A program made the position numbers and the translations under genes. 64,000 nucleotides of DNA from Desulfitobacterium chlororespirans DSM 11544 (lineage in GTDB: Bacteria > Bacillota > Desulfitobacteriia > Desulfitobacteriales > Desulfitobacteriaceae): the NCBI RefSeq assembly GCF_900143285.1, contig NZ_FRDN01000006.1, forward strand, positions 124,001-188,000, given 5' to 3'. Under the pieces are notes generated by a model, which was not told the DNA's origin, did not search any database, and saw only the letters and a list, made by a program, of their open reading frames with translations. Positions 1 to 8,824 of this stretch are shown piece after piece (within the stretch, counting starts at the first letter, position 1; every line of letters starts with the position of its first letter).

Positions 1-1
1 T

Positions 2-1783
2 TTAAGCATGGGCTATTTCCCCCTTCCTGCCGCTGTTTGCCGCCCAAGCCCTTGCCCCGGTATGGGCCCGCCACATGTCTTGGTAAAGGGAGCATTTTTC
101 CAGAAGTTCCTGCTGGGTCCCCCCGGCAACGACTCTTCCCTCTTGAAGAACAAAAATTTGGTCGGCGTTTTTTATGGTCGACAGTCTGTGAGCTATCACC
201 AGCAATGTTTTCCCCTTGGTCAGCACAGCAAGGGAACGCTGCAGCTTATCCTCATTTTCCGGATCGGTGAAGGCTGTGGCTTCATCGAGAATGACGATCG
301 GAGCATTCTTCAGGATGGCCCGGGCGATGGCAATTCTCTGACGTTCGCCGCCGGAAAGCTTGCCGCCGGCTTCACCGGCAGGTGTAGCCCAGCCCTTTTC
401 CAAACGGGAAACGAACTCCTCGCACTGGGCGGCTCGGGCGGCTGCATAGGCTTCCTCGTCGCTGGCCGTAGGTTTGCCAAGACGGATATTCTCCAACAAA
501 GAACAATTGAAGAGGAAGTTATCCTGAGTGACGAAACTGACCAGCTGGGAAAGCTGGGCAAGGGGAATTTTCCGGATGTCCGTGCCGCCGATGGTGATGG
601 AGCCCTTACCGACATCCCAGAATCGGGCAATCAGCCGGGCAATGGTGGATTTCCCCCCACCGGAGGGACCGACCAAGGCCATATAGCTGCCCTCAGGAAT
701 TTGGAGATTGATGCCCTGGAGCACATCCCCTTTGCTCTCTTTATAGGCAAAAGAAACGTCTTTAAGCTCCACATCAAAAGAGGCCAAATGAACCGGGCAA
801 GCTGCATCCGGAAGACTGGGAAGCTCCAAGAGCTCGTTGACATCCTTAATGGCATACTGAACAGCCTTCCATTCATTGACGGCAACAGTGAACCAGATCA
901 TGGGAGCCACCATACTCAAGGATAGGATCATGCAGAGGGTCAGTTCAGCAGGAGTCAGATTCCCCTCGATATAAAGGAGTACTCCCACGGGCAGAACTCC
1001 CAGCAAAGTGGAGGGGAGAATAGCATTGCCCAGATTCATCAGCTTCCAGGTGCTCTGAAACCAGGCTAAGGTGAATTCCCGAAAGGAGGAGACTGCTCCG
1101 GCAAACTTCTCATAGGATTCTGTGGATTGATTGAAAGCCTTGATCACCTGAATCCCCTCCACATATTCCACAATGATGCTGTTGACATGATTGCTGGCCT
1201 CCATATAGGCGGCATATTGACTGTTAAAATTCCTCATCATAACCCCATAGACAATAGCTCCCAAAGGTACGCAGATCAGGGAAGCCAAGGCCATTCGCCA
1301 ATCGATAAAAACAAGATAAATAAAAATGGCTAAGGGAAAGAGAAAATTGGAAATACCCTCAGGAATCATATGCGCCAACGGCAGTTCAATGGTTTCTACC
1401 CGGTCCACAATGATGTTCTTCATCTTACCAGCCCGTTGGGAAAGGACCTCCCCTAAAGGAGCGGACATCAGTCTTTCTGTCGCTCCCAGACGGATATTTT
1501 CTAAGATCTGATAGGCTGATCGGTGTGATAAAGTGGTGGAAATTCCATAGAACATGATCTTGAGCACATAACCTCCCACACTTATCCCAAACCAAAATAA
1601 AATATCCTCTGCTCCCGGTGACCCACCAAAAAAGAGCATCATGATTTGGTATACACCCCAAAAGGGAACCAAACCGGCTGCCACACTGATTAGGGCGCAT
1701 AAAACAGAAAGAAGCATTCTGCTCCTGCACTCCTGGGCAAAATAAAAAATAGTGGCAAAGGTTCCGCTTTGTTTGCTTTTCAT
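2..1783 (-). CDS. ABC exporter, fused permease and ATPase
   Basis: Half-transporter of about 593 residues: an N-terminal six-helix ABC exporter membrane domain (roughly residues 15-310) followed by a nucleotide-binding domain. Walker A is GPSGGGKST, the signature is LSGGERQR, Walker B is IVILDEAT and the switch histidine lies in IAHRLST, so it should be a working ATPase. Such proteins act as dimers, often with a second half-transporter encoded next door; any partner would lie beyond the left edge. The substrate cannot be read. An AraC regulator directly upstream recalls siderophore exporters of the YbtP/YbtQ/IrtA kind, but that is only analogy. I start at the ATG (MKSKQSG) at 1783 because GGAGGGG lies just before it; an in-frame upstream start 11 codons earlier would sit inside a hairpin. 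Confidence 0.9.
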   Translation of the reverse strand: MKSKQSGTFATIFYFAQECRSRMLLSVLCALISVAAGLVPFWGVYQIMMLFFGGSPGAEDILFWFGISVGGYVLKIMFYGISTTLSHRSAYQILENIRLGATERLMSAPLGEVLSQRAGKMKNIIVDRVETIELPLAHMIPEGISNFLFPLAIFIYLVFIDWRMALASLICVPLGAIVYGVMMRNFNSQYAAYMEASNHVNSIIVEYVEGIQVIKAFNQSTESYEKFAGAVSSFREFTLAWFQSTWKLMNLGNAILPSTLLGVLPVGVLLYIEGNLTPAELTLCMILSLSMVAPMIWFTVAVNEWKAVQYAIKDVNELLELPSLPDAACPVHLASFDVELKDVSFAYKESKGDVLQGINLQIPEGSYMALVGPSGGGKSTIARLIARFWDVGKGSITIGGTDIRKIPLAQLSQLVSFVTQDNFLFNCSLLENIRLGKPTASDEEAYAAARAAQCEEFVSRLEKGWATPAGEAGGKLSGGERQRIAIARAILKNAPIVILDEATAFTDPENEDKLQRSLAVLTKGKTLLVIAHRLSTIKNADQIFVLQEGRVVAGGTQQELLEKCSLYQDMWRAHTGARAWAANSGRKGEIAHA

Positions 1784-1796
1784 GTTCTCCCCTCCT

Positions 1797-1830
1797 ATAA
1801 AAAAGATGATTAGCATCTGCTAACCATCTT
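1797..1830 (-). terminator. Hairpin terminator or attenuator before the ABC exporter
   Basis: Read on the minus strand, 12-base arms (1819-1830 and 1803-1814, one G-T pair) enclose an AGAT loop and are followed by a T run. It ends the araC-type transcript, yet it lies immediately before the exporter's ribosome site with no room for a promoter between, so the exporter probably depends on read-through or regulated antitermination. Confidence 0.7.
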
Positions 1831-1886
1831 TAAAATACCTTTATTTTAACTTCTTCACCACTCCGTTCCAGATATCGGCACTCCAT

Positions 1887-2840
1887 TCAGACAATCGATT
1901 TTCGGTATTCCGCTGGAGTCATGCCCATGACCGATTTAAAAGCGGCGGAGAACTTGCTGGCATTGTCATAGCCCATCTGCTGAGCAATAGTTGTAATGCT
2001 TTCTTTGGTCTGACGGAGTTTTATAGCCGCGGCATTCATGCGGTAGGACTTGCTATAAGCATAAATCGAGGTTCCATACACTCCTTTAAAGCAGTTTTTC
2101 ATGGCGGTAATGGGAAAATCAAACTCCGCAGACAATTGCTCCAGAGTATAATGGTTCTGGGGATTTTTCTTAATCAAGGCCATAATACGCTTAACTTTTT
2201 CGACCTGAGTTTTATAAAAATAAGGTCTTTCCCTGCTTCCTTCAGGAATCTCCAGGGTGCTCAGGAAAAGCAGCATCTCCAAAACCTTAATTTTGAAAAA
2301 GGTGTCACGAATCGTTTCCGGTACGGAATAAAGCTCGGAAAAAATATGCTCAATACTTGCCCCTGCCCGCATAATAAAGAGTTGGTTCTTGCTGCAGAAT
2401 TTCTCTCGTAAAGCGTTCACATCGACTGAAAAGCCTGCCAATATTTCCGGCAGCACTGCCCCAGCCTCTTCAAGACATAGGGCAACCGTGATGCCGTGAT
2501 AATGGCGCAGGGGAAAACGGAACATTCCGGCATGATCCACGCGGGTGCTCATCTGCAGATCGCCGGCCTCCATATACTGGCACCGGCCATGGTCCATCTC
2601 CCACTCCAACCGCCCTTCCCGGCAATGGTCAATGCAAAACATGTCCGTCCCGGGACGAAAATAGGACGTACAAGATTCCAGATGAAAATCATTATAGAGA
2701 AGGCTCACTCCCGGAAAAACCGGATAGACCGTCATTAAACCTTCTCCGGTGCTGTCCTGGAGCCTGAAGACGGTACAGCTTTCATCCTTGCCTATGGGGA
2801 ACACATTTTTACCCAGATCTGCAGCTTCTTCTAAAGTCAT
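1887..2840 (-). CDS. AraC-family transcriptional regulator
   Basis: About 317 residues. The last 100 residues form the double helix-turn-helix DNA-binding domain typical of AraC/XylS proteins: the segment starting LEQLSAEFDFPITAMKNCFK and the second motif IAQQMGYDNASKFSAAFK, followed by GMTPAEYRK. The N-terminal 200 residues would be the ligand-sensing part and resemble the PchR/YbtA group only in general layout. It lies just upstream of, and in the same direction as, the ABC exporter, so it is the likely regulator of that transporter. The start is uncertain: ATG at 2840 has AAAGGTGG ten bases upstream; a GTG at 2849, three codons earlier, is also possible. Confidence 0.88.
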   Translation of the reverse strand: MTLEEAADLGKNVFPIGKDESCTVFRLQDSTGEGLMTVYPVFPGVSLLYNDFHLESCTSYFRPGTDMFCIDHCREGRLEWEMDHGRCQYMEAGDLQMSTRVDHAGMFRFPLRHYHGITVALCLEEAGAVLPEILAGFSVDVNALREKFCSKNQLFIMRAGASIEHIFSELYSVPETIRDTFFKIKVLEMLLFLSTLEIPEGSRERPYFYKTQVEKVKRIMALIKKNPQNHYTLEQLSAEFDFPITAMKNCFKGVYGTSIYAYSKSYRMNAAAIKLRQTKESITTIAQQMGYDNASKFSAAFKSVMGMTPAEYRKSIV

Positions 2841-2849
2841 CGCATTCAC

Positions 2850-3110
2850 ACCACCTTTCCCTTCTTACTGCAGGCTCCTTTGCTGCCTCAAGAAAATAGG
2901 AGGGCATCCTTCCCCTGCCACAAGCATCCAAATGTCTATTATCAATGAAACATCTTCTATGTTAATATTCGAGTTAGTCTAAGCTAATCCTCTTTTTTAA
3001 AGAAAACCCGGCTTCGCCGAGCTTCATATATTCACGCTTCACAAAAGGCGAAGTCGCTGGTTGCACTTATACTATCTACCGATAGAGGCTTTTATACTTT
3101 CTGATAGTGT
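2850..3110. other. Non-coding gap upstream of the AraC gene
   Basis: Together with the terminator at 3111-3131 this forms a 384-base stretch without a gene. It holds an inverted repeat CTTCGCC/GGCGAAG (3013-3019 and 3045-3051) and AT-rich sequence that probably includes the araC-type promoter. I see no convincing ORF or known RNA. Confidence 0.5.
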
Positions 3111-3131
3111 AAAAAAAGCGCCTTTAGGCGC
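3111..3131 (-). terminator. Rho-independent terminator of the uspA-side operon
   Basis: On the minus strand GCGCC-TAAA-GGCGC is followed directly by seven T residues. It lies about 100 bases past the UspA stop codon. Confidence 0.9.
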
Positions 3132-3233
3132 AATTTATTAAGATACTATTAGTTTAGCAAGGGAACTTTTCTGTTTTCCACTCCATTTCGTTAAAATCAC
3201 TCCATTTTGGCAAAGGGTTTTAGGGCTGAATTC

Positions 3234-3659
3234 TTACTTAATAAGCAGTACCGGCCTTGATGTTTTGGCTAGAACCTTTTGGCTTACGCTCCCCATGAAT
3301 GTTCCGGCCAGCGAAGTATACCCACGATAACCCATGACAACCAAATCGATACCTTCACTTACAATCTCCTCCAAGATCACTAAGGCAGGGTAGCCAGGTT
3401 TTACTCGGCAAGTCAGCCTTACTCCTTCCAGATCCACATTTTTAGTTGTAGCGGCTAAGGTGGCCTCGCCATTAGGATTAAACTGCTGTTGCATCACAGT
3501 TGCATCCTCGGTGAGCAGATACCCCAGTGCCTCAGGAGTCATCAGTACATTGAGTAATATAACCTCGGCATTAAATTTTTTGCCTATCTCCAAAGCTGTT
3601 AACAATGCTCTGCGGGAATATTCCGATCCATCCGTTGGGACAAGAATCTTTGCAAACAC
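3234..3659 (-). CDS. Universal stress protein, UspA family
   Basis: 141 residues, a full-length single Usp domain. The N-terminus MFAKILVPTDGSEYSRRAL carries the first strand and the conserved Asp, and the C-terminal ATP-binding signature G-x2-G-x9-G-(S/T) appears in GYRGYTSLAGTFMGSVS. UspA-like proteins are cytoplasmic nucleotide-binding dimers linked to stress survival. The gene lies 22 bases downstream of an HPP-family membrane protein and is probably cotranscribed; Usp/HPP pairs suggest regulation or sensing at a membrane protein, but the partner is not proven. Confidence 0.93.
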   Translation of the reverse strand: MFAKILVPTDGSEYSRRALLTALEIGKKFNAEVILLNVLMTPEALGYLLTEDATVMQQQFNPNGEATLAATTKNVDLEGVRLTCRVKPGYPALVILEEIVSEGIDLVVMGYRGYTSLAGTFMGSVSQKVLAKTSRPVLLIK

Positions 3660-3681
3660 AATAACACCCTCCCCCTTAAAC

Positions 3682-4251
3682 TTAGTACCAATAGCGCGGA
3701 TAATTCCGATTAGGCGATAGATTATTAACTAATACTGCAACCAAAACCAGGACTATACTCCCCGAGAGCATTGGGGCAACAATAAACATCGGGCCGGCAC
3801 CATTAAGCACGGCAAGCATGGCCGTTGCTCCACCCGGCGGATGAGTCGTTTTCGTTAGCAACATGACCAGTATAGCAAGAGTGACGCCTAAGGCCACCGA
3901 CCACCATGTTATTCCGAAAATTTGATAGGTTAATACACCTATACTTGCCGAAAACATATGCCCTAAAATTACATTACGGGGTTGAGACAGCGGGGCATCA
4001 GGAACTCCATAGACTAAGACCGCTGATGCTCCCAGGGAAGCAGCCAACATCGGAATTTCGTAAATAAACAGCAAGATGCTTAAGAATGAGATACCTAACA
4101 TAGTGCCAAGTAAAGTAATCAGAATGTCTACGGGAGCAGGGGAGACCAGGGGCGTGATTCTTTTATGCCCTTTAAATTTAACCAGATATTTAATGACTTT
4201 GCTCCTCTTTGGCTCATTTTCCATGATCGGGGTACTATCCATAAGATCCAA
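3682..4251 (-). CDS. HPP-family integral membrane protein
   Basis: 189 residues with four to five predicted membrane segments and the family signature THPPGGATA. Proteins of this family are small membrane proteins; some plant and cyanobacterial members take part in nitrite transport, but no substrate can be assigned here. The start is a TTG at 4251 preceded by GAGGAGGG at seven bases; the next in-frame ATG three codons on has poorer spacing. The gene is followed closely by uspA, which suggests a two-gene operon. Confidence 0.9.
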   Translation of the reverse strand: MDLMDSTPIMENEPKRSKVIKYLVKFKGHKRITPLVSPAPVDILITLLGTMLGISFLSILLFIYEIPMLAASLGASAVLVYGVPDAPLSQPRNVILGHMFSASIGVLTYQIFGITWWSVALGVTLAILVMLLTKTTHPPGGATAMLAVLNGAGPMFIVAPMLSGSIVLVLVAVLVNNLSPNRNYPRYWY

Positions 4252-4432
4252 CTCAATTCCCTCCTCTCATAATCAAACATTGAATGGAGCGAATAGAGTG
4301 CAGATAATACAATATAAAGCAATGGTACTGAAAATTCCTCCTGCCCGGCGTGAGTCAAATCACACCGCGAAAATAAAGAAAACCACTGACGGGCTTTCGA
4401 TTCAAAGTCCGCAGCGGTCTGCTTTTTTTAGA

Positions 4433-4939
4433 TTATTTTACCTGAACCAGGTCCCCATGCCGGACCTCATAATGCAGGTGTGTTTGCTCAATATTGCCAA
4501 AGATATCCGGGTAGTAACCGATCTGCCCGATGGCCTGATTCACGTCCACCCAATCTCCTTCTTTAACGCGCAGGTTTTTTAAACCACCGTAGATGACACT
4601 CCAATCCTCACCGCAATCCACTTCAACTTTATGACCAAGGAAGGGATCCGGTCCGGCGTAAGTCACTCTGCCGGCATGCTTAACCCTGATAACAGCGCCC
4701 TCGGCTTGAGCATAATCCGTTCCCGAGTGAAAAAGTGTCGTCTCTAATTCCTCAGAATAATATTCTCCTGCCACACGCAAGGGTTTTCCTTGAATTGGAC
4801 TAGGGAAATCTTCAAGAGTCCGCGCAACAGGCTCACTTTTTGTTACGGGGTCTTCCTGTCCCTCGGCCAGCAGGGCGCTCCCGCCAAAAAGGATCAATCC
4901 TGCCATAAGGACGGCAGATAAGACTTTCAATCCCCACAT
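4433..4939 (-). CDS. Secreted LytM/M23-like domain protein
   Basis: 168 residues with an N-terminal signal segment (hydrophobic residues 4-25) and a lysostaphin-type M23 fold. The metal-site motifs are recognisable as FHSGTDY (H-x3-D) and THLHYEV (HLH), so it could be a small peptidoglycan endopeptidase or an M23-derived binding protein. It is short for the family and lacks LysM or coiled-coil modules. It runs in the same direction as HPP/uspA but is separated by about 180 bases. Start ATG at 4939 has AGAGGTGATG in front. Confidence 0.8.
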   Translation of the reverse strand: MWGLKVLSAVLMAGLILFGGSALLAEGQEDPVTKSEPVARTLEDFPSPIQGKPLRVAGEYYSEELETTLFHSGTDYAQAEGAVIRVKHAGRVTYAGPDPFLGHKVEVDCGEDWSVIYGGLKNLRVKEGDWVDVNQAIGQIGYYPDIFGNIEQTHLHYEVRHGDLVQVK

Positions 4940-5060
4940 ACATCATCACCTCTAGGACTATCTTTACCCAGAGGAGCATGAATTAGACCAAATTTTCATC
5001 ATTTTGTCAGCGTATGCTATCTCTTTTCTTAAACCCTGTTGCGGCAATGAGCCATCCGGG

Positions 5061-6632
5061 TCAGCTGTACTCCTCCATTTTCCGATAAAGATTCCGGACA
5101 CTGATGCCAAGCAGCCTGGCTGCTCGCGCTTTATTTCCATCCACTTTTTTCATGGTGGCAAGGATATACTCCTTCTCTATCTCCGCTAAAGTGAGGTATC
5201 CTTCTAAGCTCTCACTTTGGTTTTCCCGCTCCTCGTGGTTTTCCATCTCCTCCTGATTTTCCTGTTCTGCCTGATCTCCCCCGCTTTTCTGCCCTTCCTG
5301 GTCTCCCTCGCTTTCCTGCCTTTCCTGATCACCCTGACTTTCAGTTTTGCTGACTTTTTCATCCATTTCAGCAGCTCTTTCCTCGGCCGGCAAGGGAATT
5401 TCTGTTGGAATGCTGACGCGCCCTTCCCCATGCTCCGGCCAAAGATCCCTGATGCGAATCAAAGGGCCTTCGGCTAAAATCAGCCCCCGCTCTATGAGAT
5501 GGGCCAACTCCCGGACATTGCCAGGGAAATCATAGGCCAGCAAAGCCTCCTGTGTCTCGGGGGCTAAATAAATTGTTTGACCTTGTGGGCGATCTTGAGC
5601 GGGATTCCCTCCCTGTAGGTGTCTCCTTAGCCCTTTCCTGAGGAAATACTCCGCCAGCTGGAGAATATCCCCCTTCCGTTCCCTTAAGGGTGGGATATGC
5701 AGGACCATGCCGGTCAGGCGGTAGTAGAGATCCTTGCGAAAGCGCCCGGCCTCCACTTCCTCCGGGAGGTTGCGGTTGGTGGCGGTGATAATACGGACGT
5801 TGACCCGCCTTAAGCGGTTATCACCTACCCGCCGAAACTCCCCGGTCTCCATAAAGCGCAGGAGCTTAACCTGCAGATTCAAGGGCATCTCCCCGATTTC
5901 ATCCAGGAAGAGGGTGCCTTGGTCAGCCATTTCCACCAATCCCAGTTTAACCGCATTCGCTCCTGTAAAGGCTCCCTTCTCATGACCAAAGAGTTCACTT
6001 TCCATCAGCGTCTCATGAACCGCTCCAGCGTTTAAGGGAATATAGGCTTGGCCGCTGCGGTGGCTCCAAACATGGAGAGCCCTGGCAAACAACTCCTTCC
6101 CCGTCCCGCTCTCCCCTTGCAAAAGAACAGGAGTATCCGTCTGAGCGATCTTGCGGGTTATTTCTTTAAGGGATTGCATTTTCTCACTATCACCAATAAT
6201 CAGGAGTTCGGCATTTTGCCGGTGAACCACTTGCCGCAACCCCGTATTCTCCACCAGGAGCTTTCTCTGCTCCAGAGCTTTCTGCAGCGTAATCTCCAAT
6301 TCAGAGAGATTGCAGGGCTTCGTCAAGTAATCATAAGCACCCGCCTTCATCGCCTCAATGGCTGATTCCAAGGTGCCATGGCCGGTGAGCATAATCACCT
6401 GAAGATCCGGCTGGCGCTTCTTCATTTCCTGCAAGAGCTGAAGCCCATCCCCGTCAGGCAGGCGAATATCCAAAAGAACTGCCTCAAAAATAGTTTCCTG
6501 GAGCAAGGCCATCCCTTCCTGAGCCGTCGCCGCCTCCAAAATCTCGTATCCCCGCCGCCCTAAACGCTGGGCGAGAATCGAACGCAAATCCTCTTCATCA
6601 TCTAAGATCAAGACACGTTGATGAACATTCAT
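5061..6632 (-). CDS. Sigma-54-dependent response regulator, NtrC family
   Basis: 523 residues in the classical order: receiver domain (about 1-120; phospho-acceptor D55, conserved K105), AAA+ sigma-54 activation domain (Walker A GESGTGKE at 173-180, GAFTGA loop at 220-225, Walker B LFLDE at 241-245), and a Fis-type helix-turn-helix at the C-terminus (GNKARAARLLGISVRNLYRK). The intact GAFTGA loop means it should contact RNA polymerase sigma-54. Between AAA+ and DNA-binding domain is an odd linker of some 50 residues made of GDQE/ENQEE-like repeats, almost entirely polar and acidic. It overlaps the sensor kinase by four bases (ATGA). Its likely target is the sigma-54 promoter before the molybdenum oxidoreductase at 15.7 kb. 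Confidence 0.95.
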   Translation of the reverse strand: MNVHQRVLILDDEEDLRSILAQRLGRRGYEILEAATAQEGMALLQETIFEAVLLDIRLPDGDGLQLLQEMKKRQPDLQVIMLTGHGTLESAIEAMKAGAYDYLTKPCNLSELEITLQKALEQRKLLVENTGLRQVVHRQNAELLIIGDSEKMQSLKEITRKIAQTDTPVLLQGESGTGKELFARALHVWSHRSGQAYIPLNAGAVHETLMESELFGHEKGAFTGANAVKLGLVEMADQGTLFLDEIGEMPLNLQVKLLRFMETGEFRRVGDNRLRRVNVRIITATNRNLPEEVEAGRFRKDLYYRLTGMVLHIPPLRERKGDILQLAEYFLRKGLRRHLQGGNPAQDRPQGQTIYLAPETQEALLAYDFPGNVRELAHLIERGLILAEGPLIRIRDLWPEHGEGRVSIPTEIPLPAEERAAEMDEKVSKTESQGDQERQESEGDQEGQKSGGDQAEQENQEEMENHEERENQSESLEGYLTLAEIEKEYILATMKKVDGNKARAARLLGISVRNLYRKMEEYS

Positions 6633-8824
6633 GGTCTATCCCCCCTTCCCTGAAAGGGAAGATTAATGCGAACGGTTGTCCCTTTCCCCTCGGTACTCTC
6701 AATAAAAAGCTTACCCTGCATTTTTTGCACGATACCATAGCTGACAAAAAGGCCCAGACCCGTGCCCTGACCCGGAGGTTTGGTGGTAAAGAAGGGATCA
6801 AACACCTTCTTAAGGTACTGGGGCGAAATCCCCTGCCCATGGTCTTCCACCTCAATTTGTATTTCATCCCCTTTATCTATGGGCAAGGCCTCTGCCAGGG
6901 CCAAGGGTCGCTTAACCCGTTGAGCCCGCACGATGACCTGACTGCCTTCTTCAGAGGCATCGATAGCATTGGTTAAGATATTGAGCACCACCTGCTGCCA
7001 TTCGTTTTCATCACCCTCCACCCAGAGACCGGGTTCACTTTCTTTGATTAGGACCATTTTCTTTTGTTTAAGACGATAGGCCAACAGAGCCGCCGTCTGC
7101 TCAATGGCGTTATTGGCATCCATCCTGTCCGGGCTATGCCTGCCTGGCCGGGCATAGCCCAGAAGCCTGCCGGTTACCTGTTTGCAGCGATCAATCTGTT
7201 TGGCAATGATATTCAGGATACCTTGGATCTCAGCCTTGCCGGGCAGTTCCCCTTCCTCCTGAAGCCGATCCAGCAAATCCTCATTGTGGGCGGAAAGAAT
7301 AGCCAGGGGATTGTTGATTTCATGAGCCACCCCGGAGGCTAACAGCCCAACTGTCGCCATTTTCTCTGTCTGAATGACCCGGGCTTCCATCTCTACCTGT
7401 TGGGTCACATCTTCCAGAAGCAGCAAATAAGAGGCATTCTCCGGGTTTCCGGAGCTGAGCCGGTAATAAGAATGGCGCAGATAACGTTTGTCTCCCTGCA
7501 CTTCCAAAGCCAGTACCCTGCCGTTTTCTCCAAAGGAAGATTCCGGCCCTTCCCCGCGCAGCAGATCTTCACAGGCCAGCTTCTTAACGTTCTTATTTTC
7601 TAAACCAAACCACGCGGCGAATAGGGAATTCCACCAGATAAGTCGTTTTTCCTGATCCAAAAGAGCCATCCCAGCCCCAATCCCATGGACTACCGTTTCC
7701 AGCAGCTCCTGCTCAGCCTGCAGGTTAGCCGTCTTATCGGCAAGCCGGCGCAGAAGAGTATTAAAGGCTTGCACCAGCCGGCCAATTTCATCATCACTTT
7801 CCTGCGTCACTTCGGCCTGCAGATCCTCCGTAGCAATAATCCTGCGAACTCCCGCTTCCAGATTCTCTATGGGCTGGGTCAGTTTCAGACCAAAATAAAT
7901 ACTGATCAAGGTCACCCCCAGAATAATAACCAGCATCATCCCCATCACCCGCAAAGCAAACCGGGCAATGGGCTCATAGGCTTCCTGCACCGGCTGCTCA
8001 ATAAACACTCCCCAGGGGGGACTGCCTACAGGCGCATATAGTCCAAGAACGGGAATATCATCGGTATTGCGGTACTCATTCTCGGCAAGGCTGGGGGGCT
8101 TCCCAGCCAGGAAATTGCGGACGCTGGGGTTTTGGGTCATATCCTCTTGACTTAGCACCCGGCTAAAATCCGAATGACCAATGAGCTTTCCCTTCCCATC
8201 CGTAAGATAGATGATGCCCCCCTGCCCAACTTGGATACTGGTAAATTTATTGAAAAGAGCCTTAAGGTCCGTCTTCGCCTGGAGGTACCCCAAATTCCTG
8301 CGGGTCTGGGGATCAATGATCTTCACCGTCAAATACACCTGGGGCCGGCCATCCACAGAGAAAAAGACTTCACTGAGGGAATAGCTCTCTGCGGCAGAGA
8401 ACTCCAGGTAAGGGAGCGCTTCCCCCTCTTGCACCGGGTAATCCACTTCCCGGCGGGAAACCTTGCCAAGAACCTGAGCCTGAGGGTCAGCCACCAGCAA
8501 ACTTTCCAGATAGGGTATCCCGCGCAGCATTGTTCCCAGTACGGTTTCTCTGGCCAGCGGGTCCGCTCCCACCAATTCCAAAGCGTTGGTGGTGGTCACC
8601 TGGATTAAGCTATCGGCGTTATTCTGGATAAAATCCTGAATCTGTCCGGCTAAAAGGACAGCCCGCTCAGAATTTTGTTTCTGGATGCTTTCTTCCAGAT
8701 AAGCCTGGGCTGCTGTAAAGCTTGCCAAACCTAAAATGATCAAGGGCACTGCCGACATCAGTACTCCAAAAACCAAAACCCGGGCTTTAATCCGCATCCA
8801 CCAAGGAGATCTTTTCTCACTCAT
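6629..8824 (-). CDS. Membrane sensor histidine kinase (Cache-HAMP-PAS-HisKA)
   Basis: About 731 residues. A first membrane helix (near residues 13-40) and a second (near 290-315) bracket a large extracytoplasmic region resembling a double Cache sensor. Then come a HAMP linker, a PAS-like domain, the H-box GVAHEINNPLAI and an HATPase domain with N box (NILTNAIDAS) and G boxes (DHGQGI, GQGTGLGL). This is the NtrB/ZraS-like arrangement that pairs with sigma-54 activators. It overlaps both neighbours: the binding-protein gene upstream and the response regulator downstream. Start ATG at 8824 has GAGGTG seven bases before it; the in-frame TTG at 8830 would be too close to that site. Confidence 0.93.
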   Translation of the reverse strand: MSEKRSPWWMRIKARVLVFGVLMSAVPLIILGLASFTAAQAYLEESIQKQNSERAVLLAGQIQDFIQNNADSLIQVTTTNALELVGADPLARETVLGTMLRGIPYLESLLVADPQAQVLGKVSRREVDYPVQEGEALPYLEFSAAESYSLSEVFFSVDGRPQVYLTVKIIDPQTRRNLGYLQAKTDLKALFNKFTSIQVGQGGIIYLTDGKGKLIGHSDFSRVLSQEDMTQNPSVRNFLAGKPPSLAENEYRNTDDIPVLGLYAPVGSPPWGVFIEQPVQEAYEPIARFALRVMGMMLVIILGVTLISIYFGLKLTQPIENLEAGVRRIIATEDLQAEVTQESDDEIGRLVQAFNTLLRRLADKTANLQAEQELLETVVHGIGAGMALLDQEKRLIWWNSLFAAWFGLENKNVKKLACEDLLRGEGPESSFGENGRVLALEVQGDKRYLRHSYYRLSSGNPENASYLLLLEDVTQQVEMEARVIQTEKMATVGLLASGVAHEINNPLAILSAHNEDLLDRLQEEGELPGKAEIQGILNIIAKQIDRCKQVTGRLLGYARPGRHSPDRMDANNAIEQTAALLAYRLKQKKMVLIKESEPGLWVEGDENEWQQVVLNILTNAIDASEEGSQVIVRAQRVKRPLALAEALPIDKGDEIQIEVEDHGQGISPQYLKKVFDPFFTTKPPGQGTGLGLFVSYGIVQKMQGKLFIESTEGKGTTVRINLPFQGRGDRP

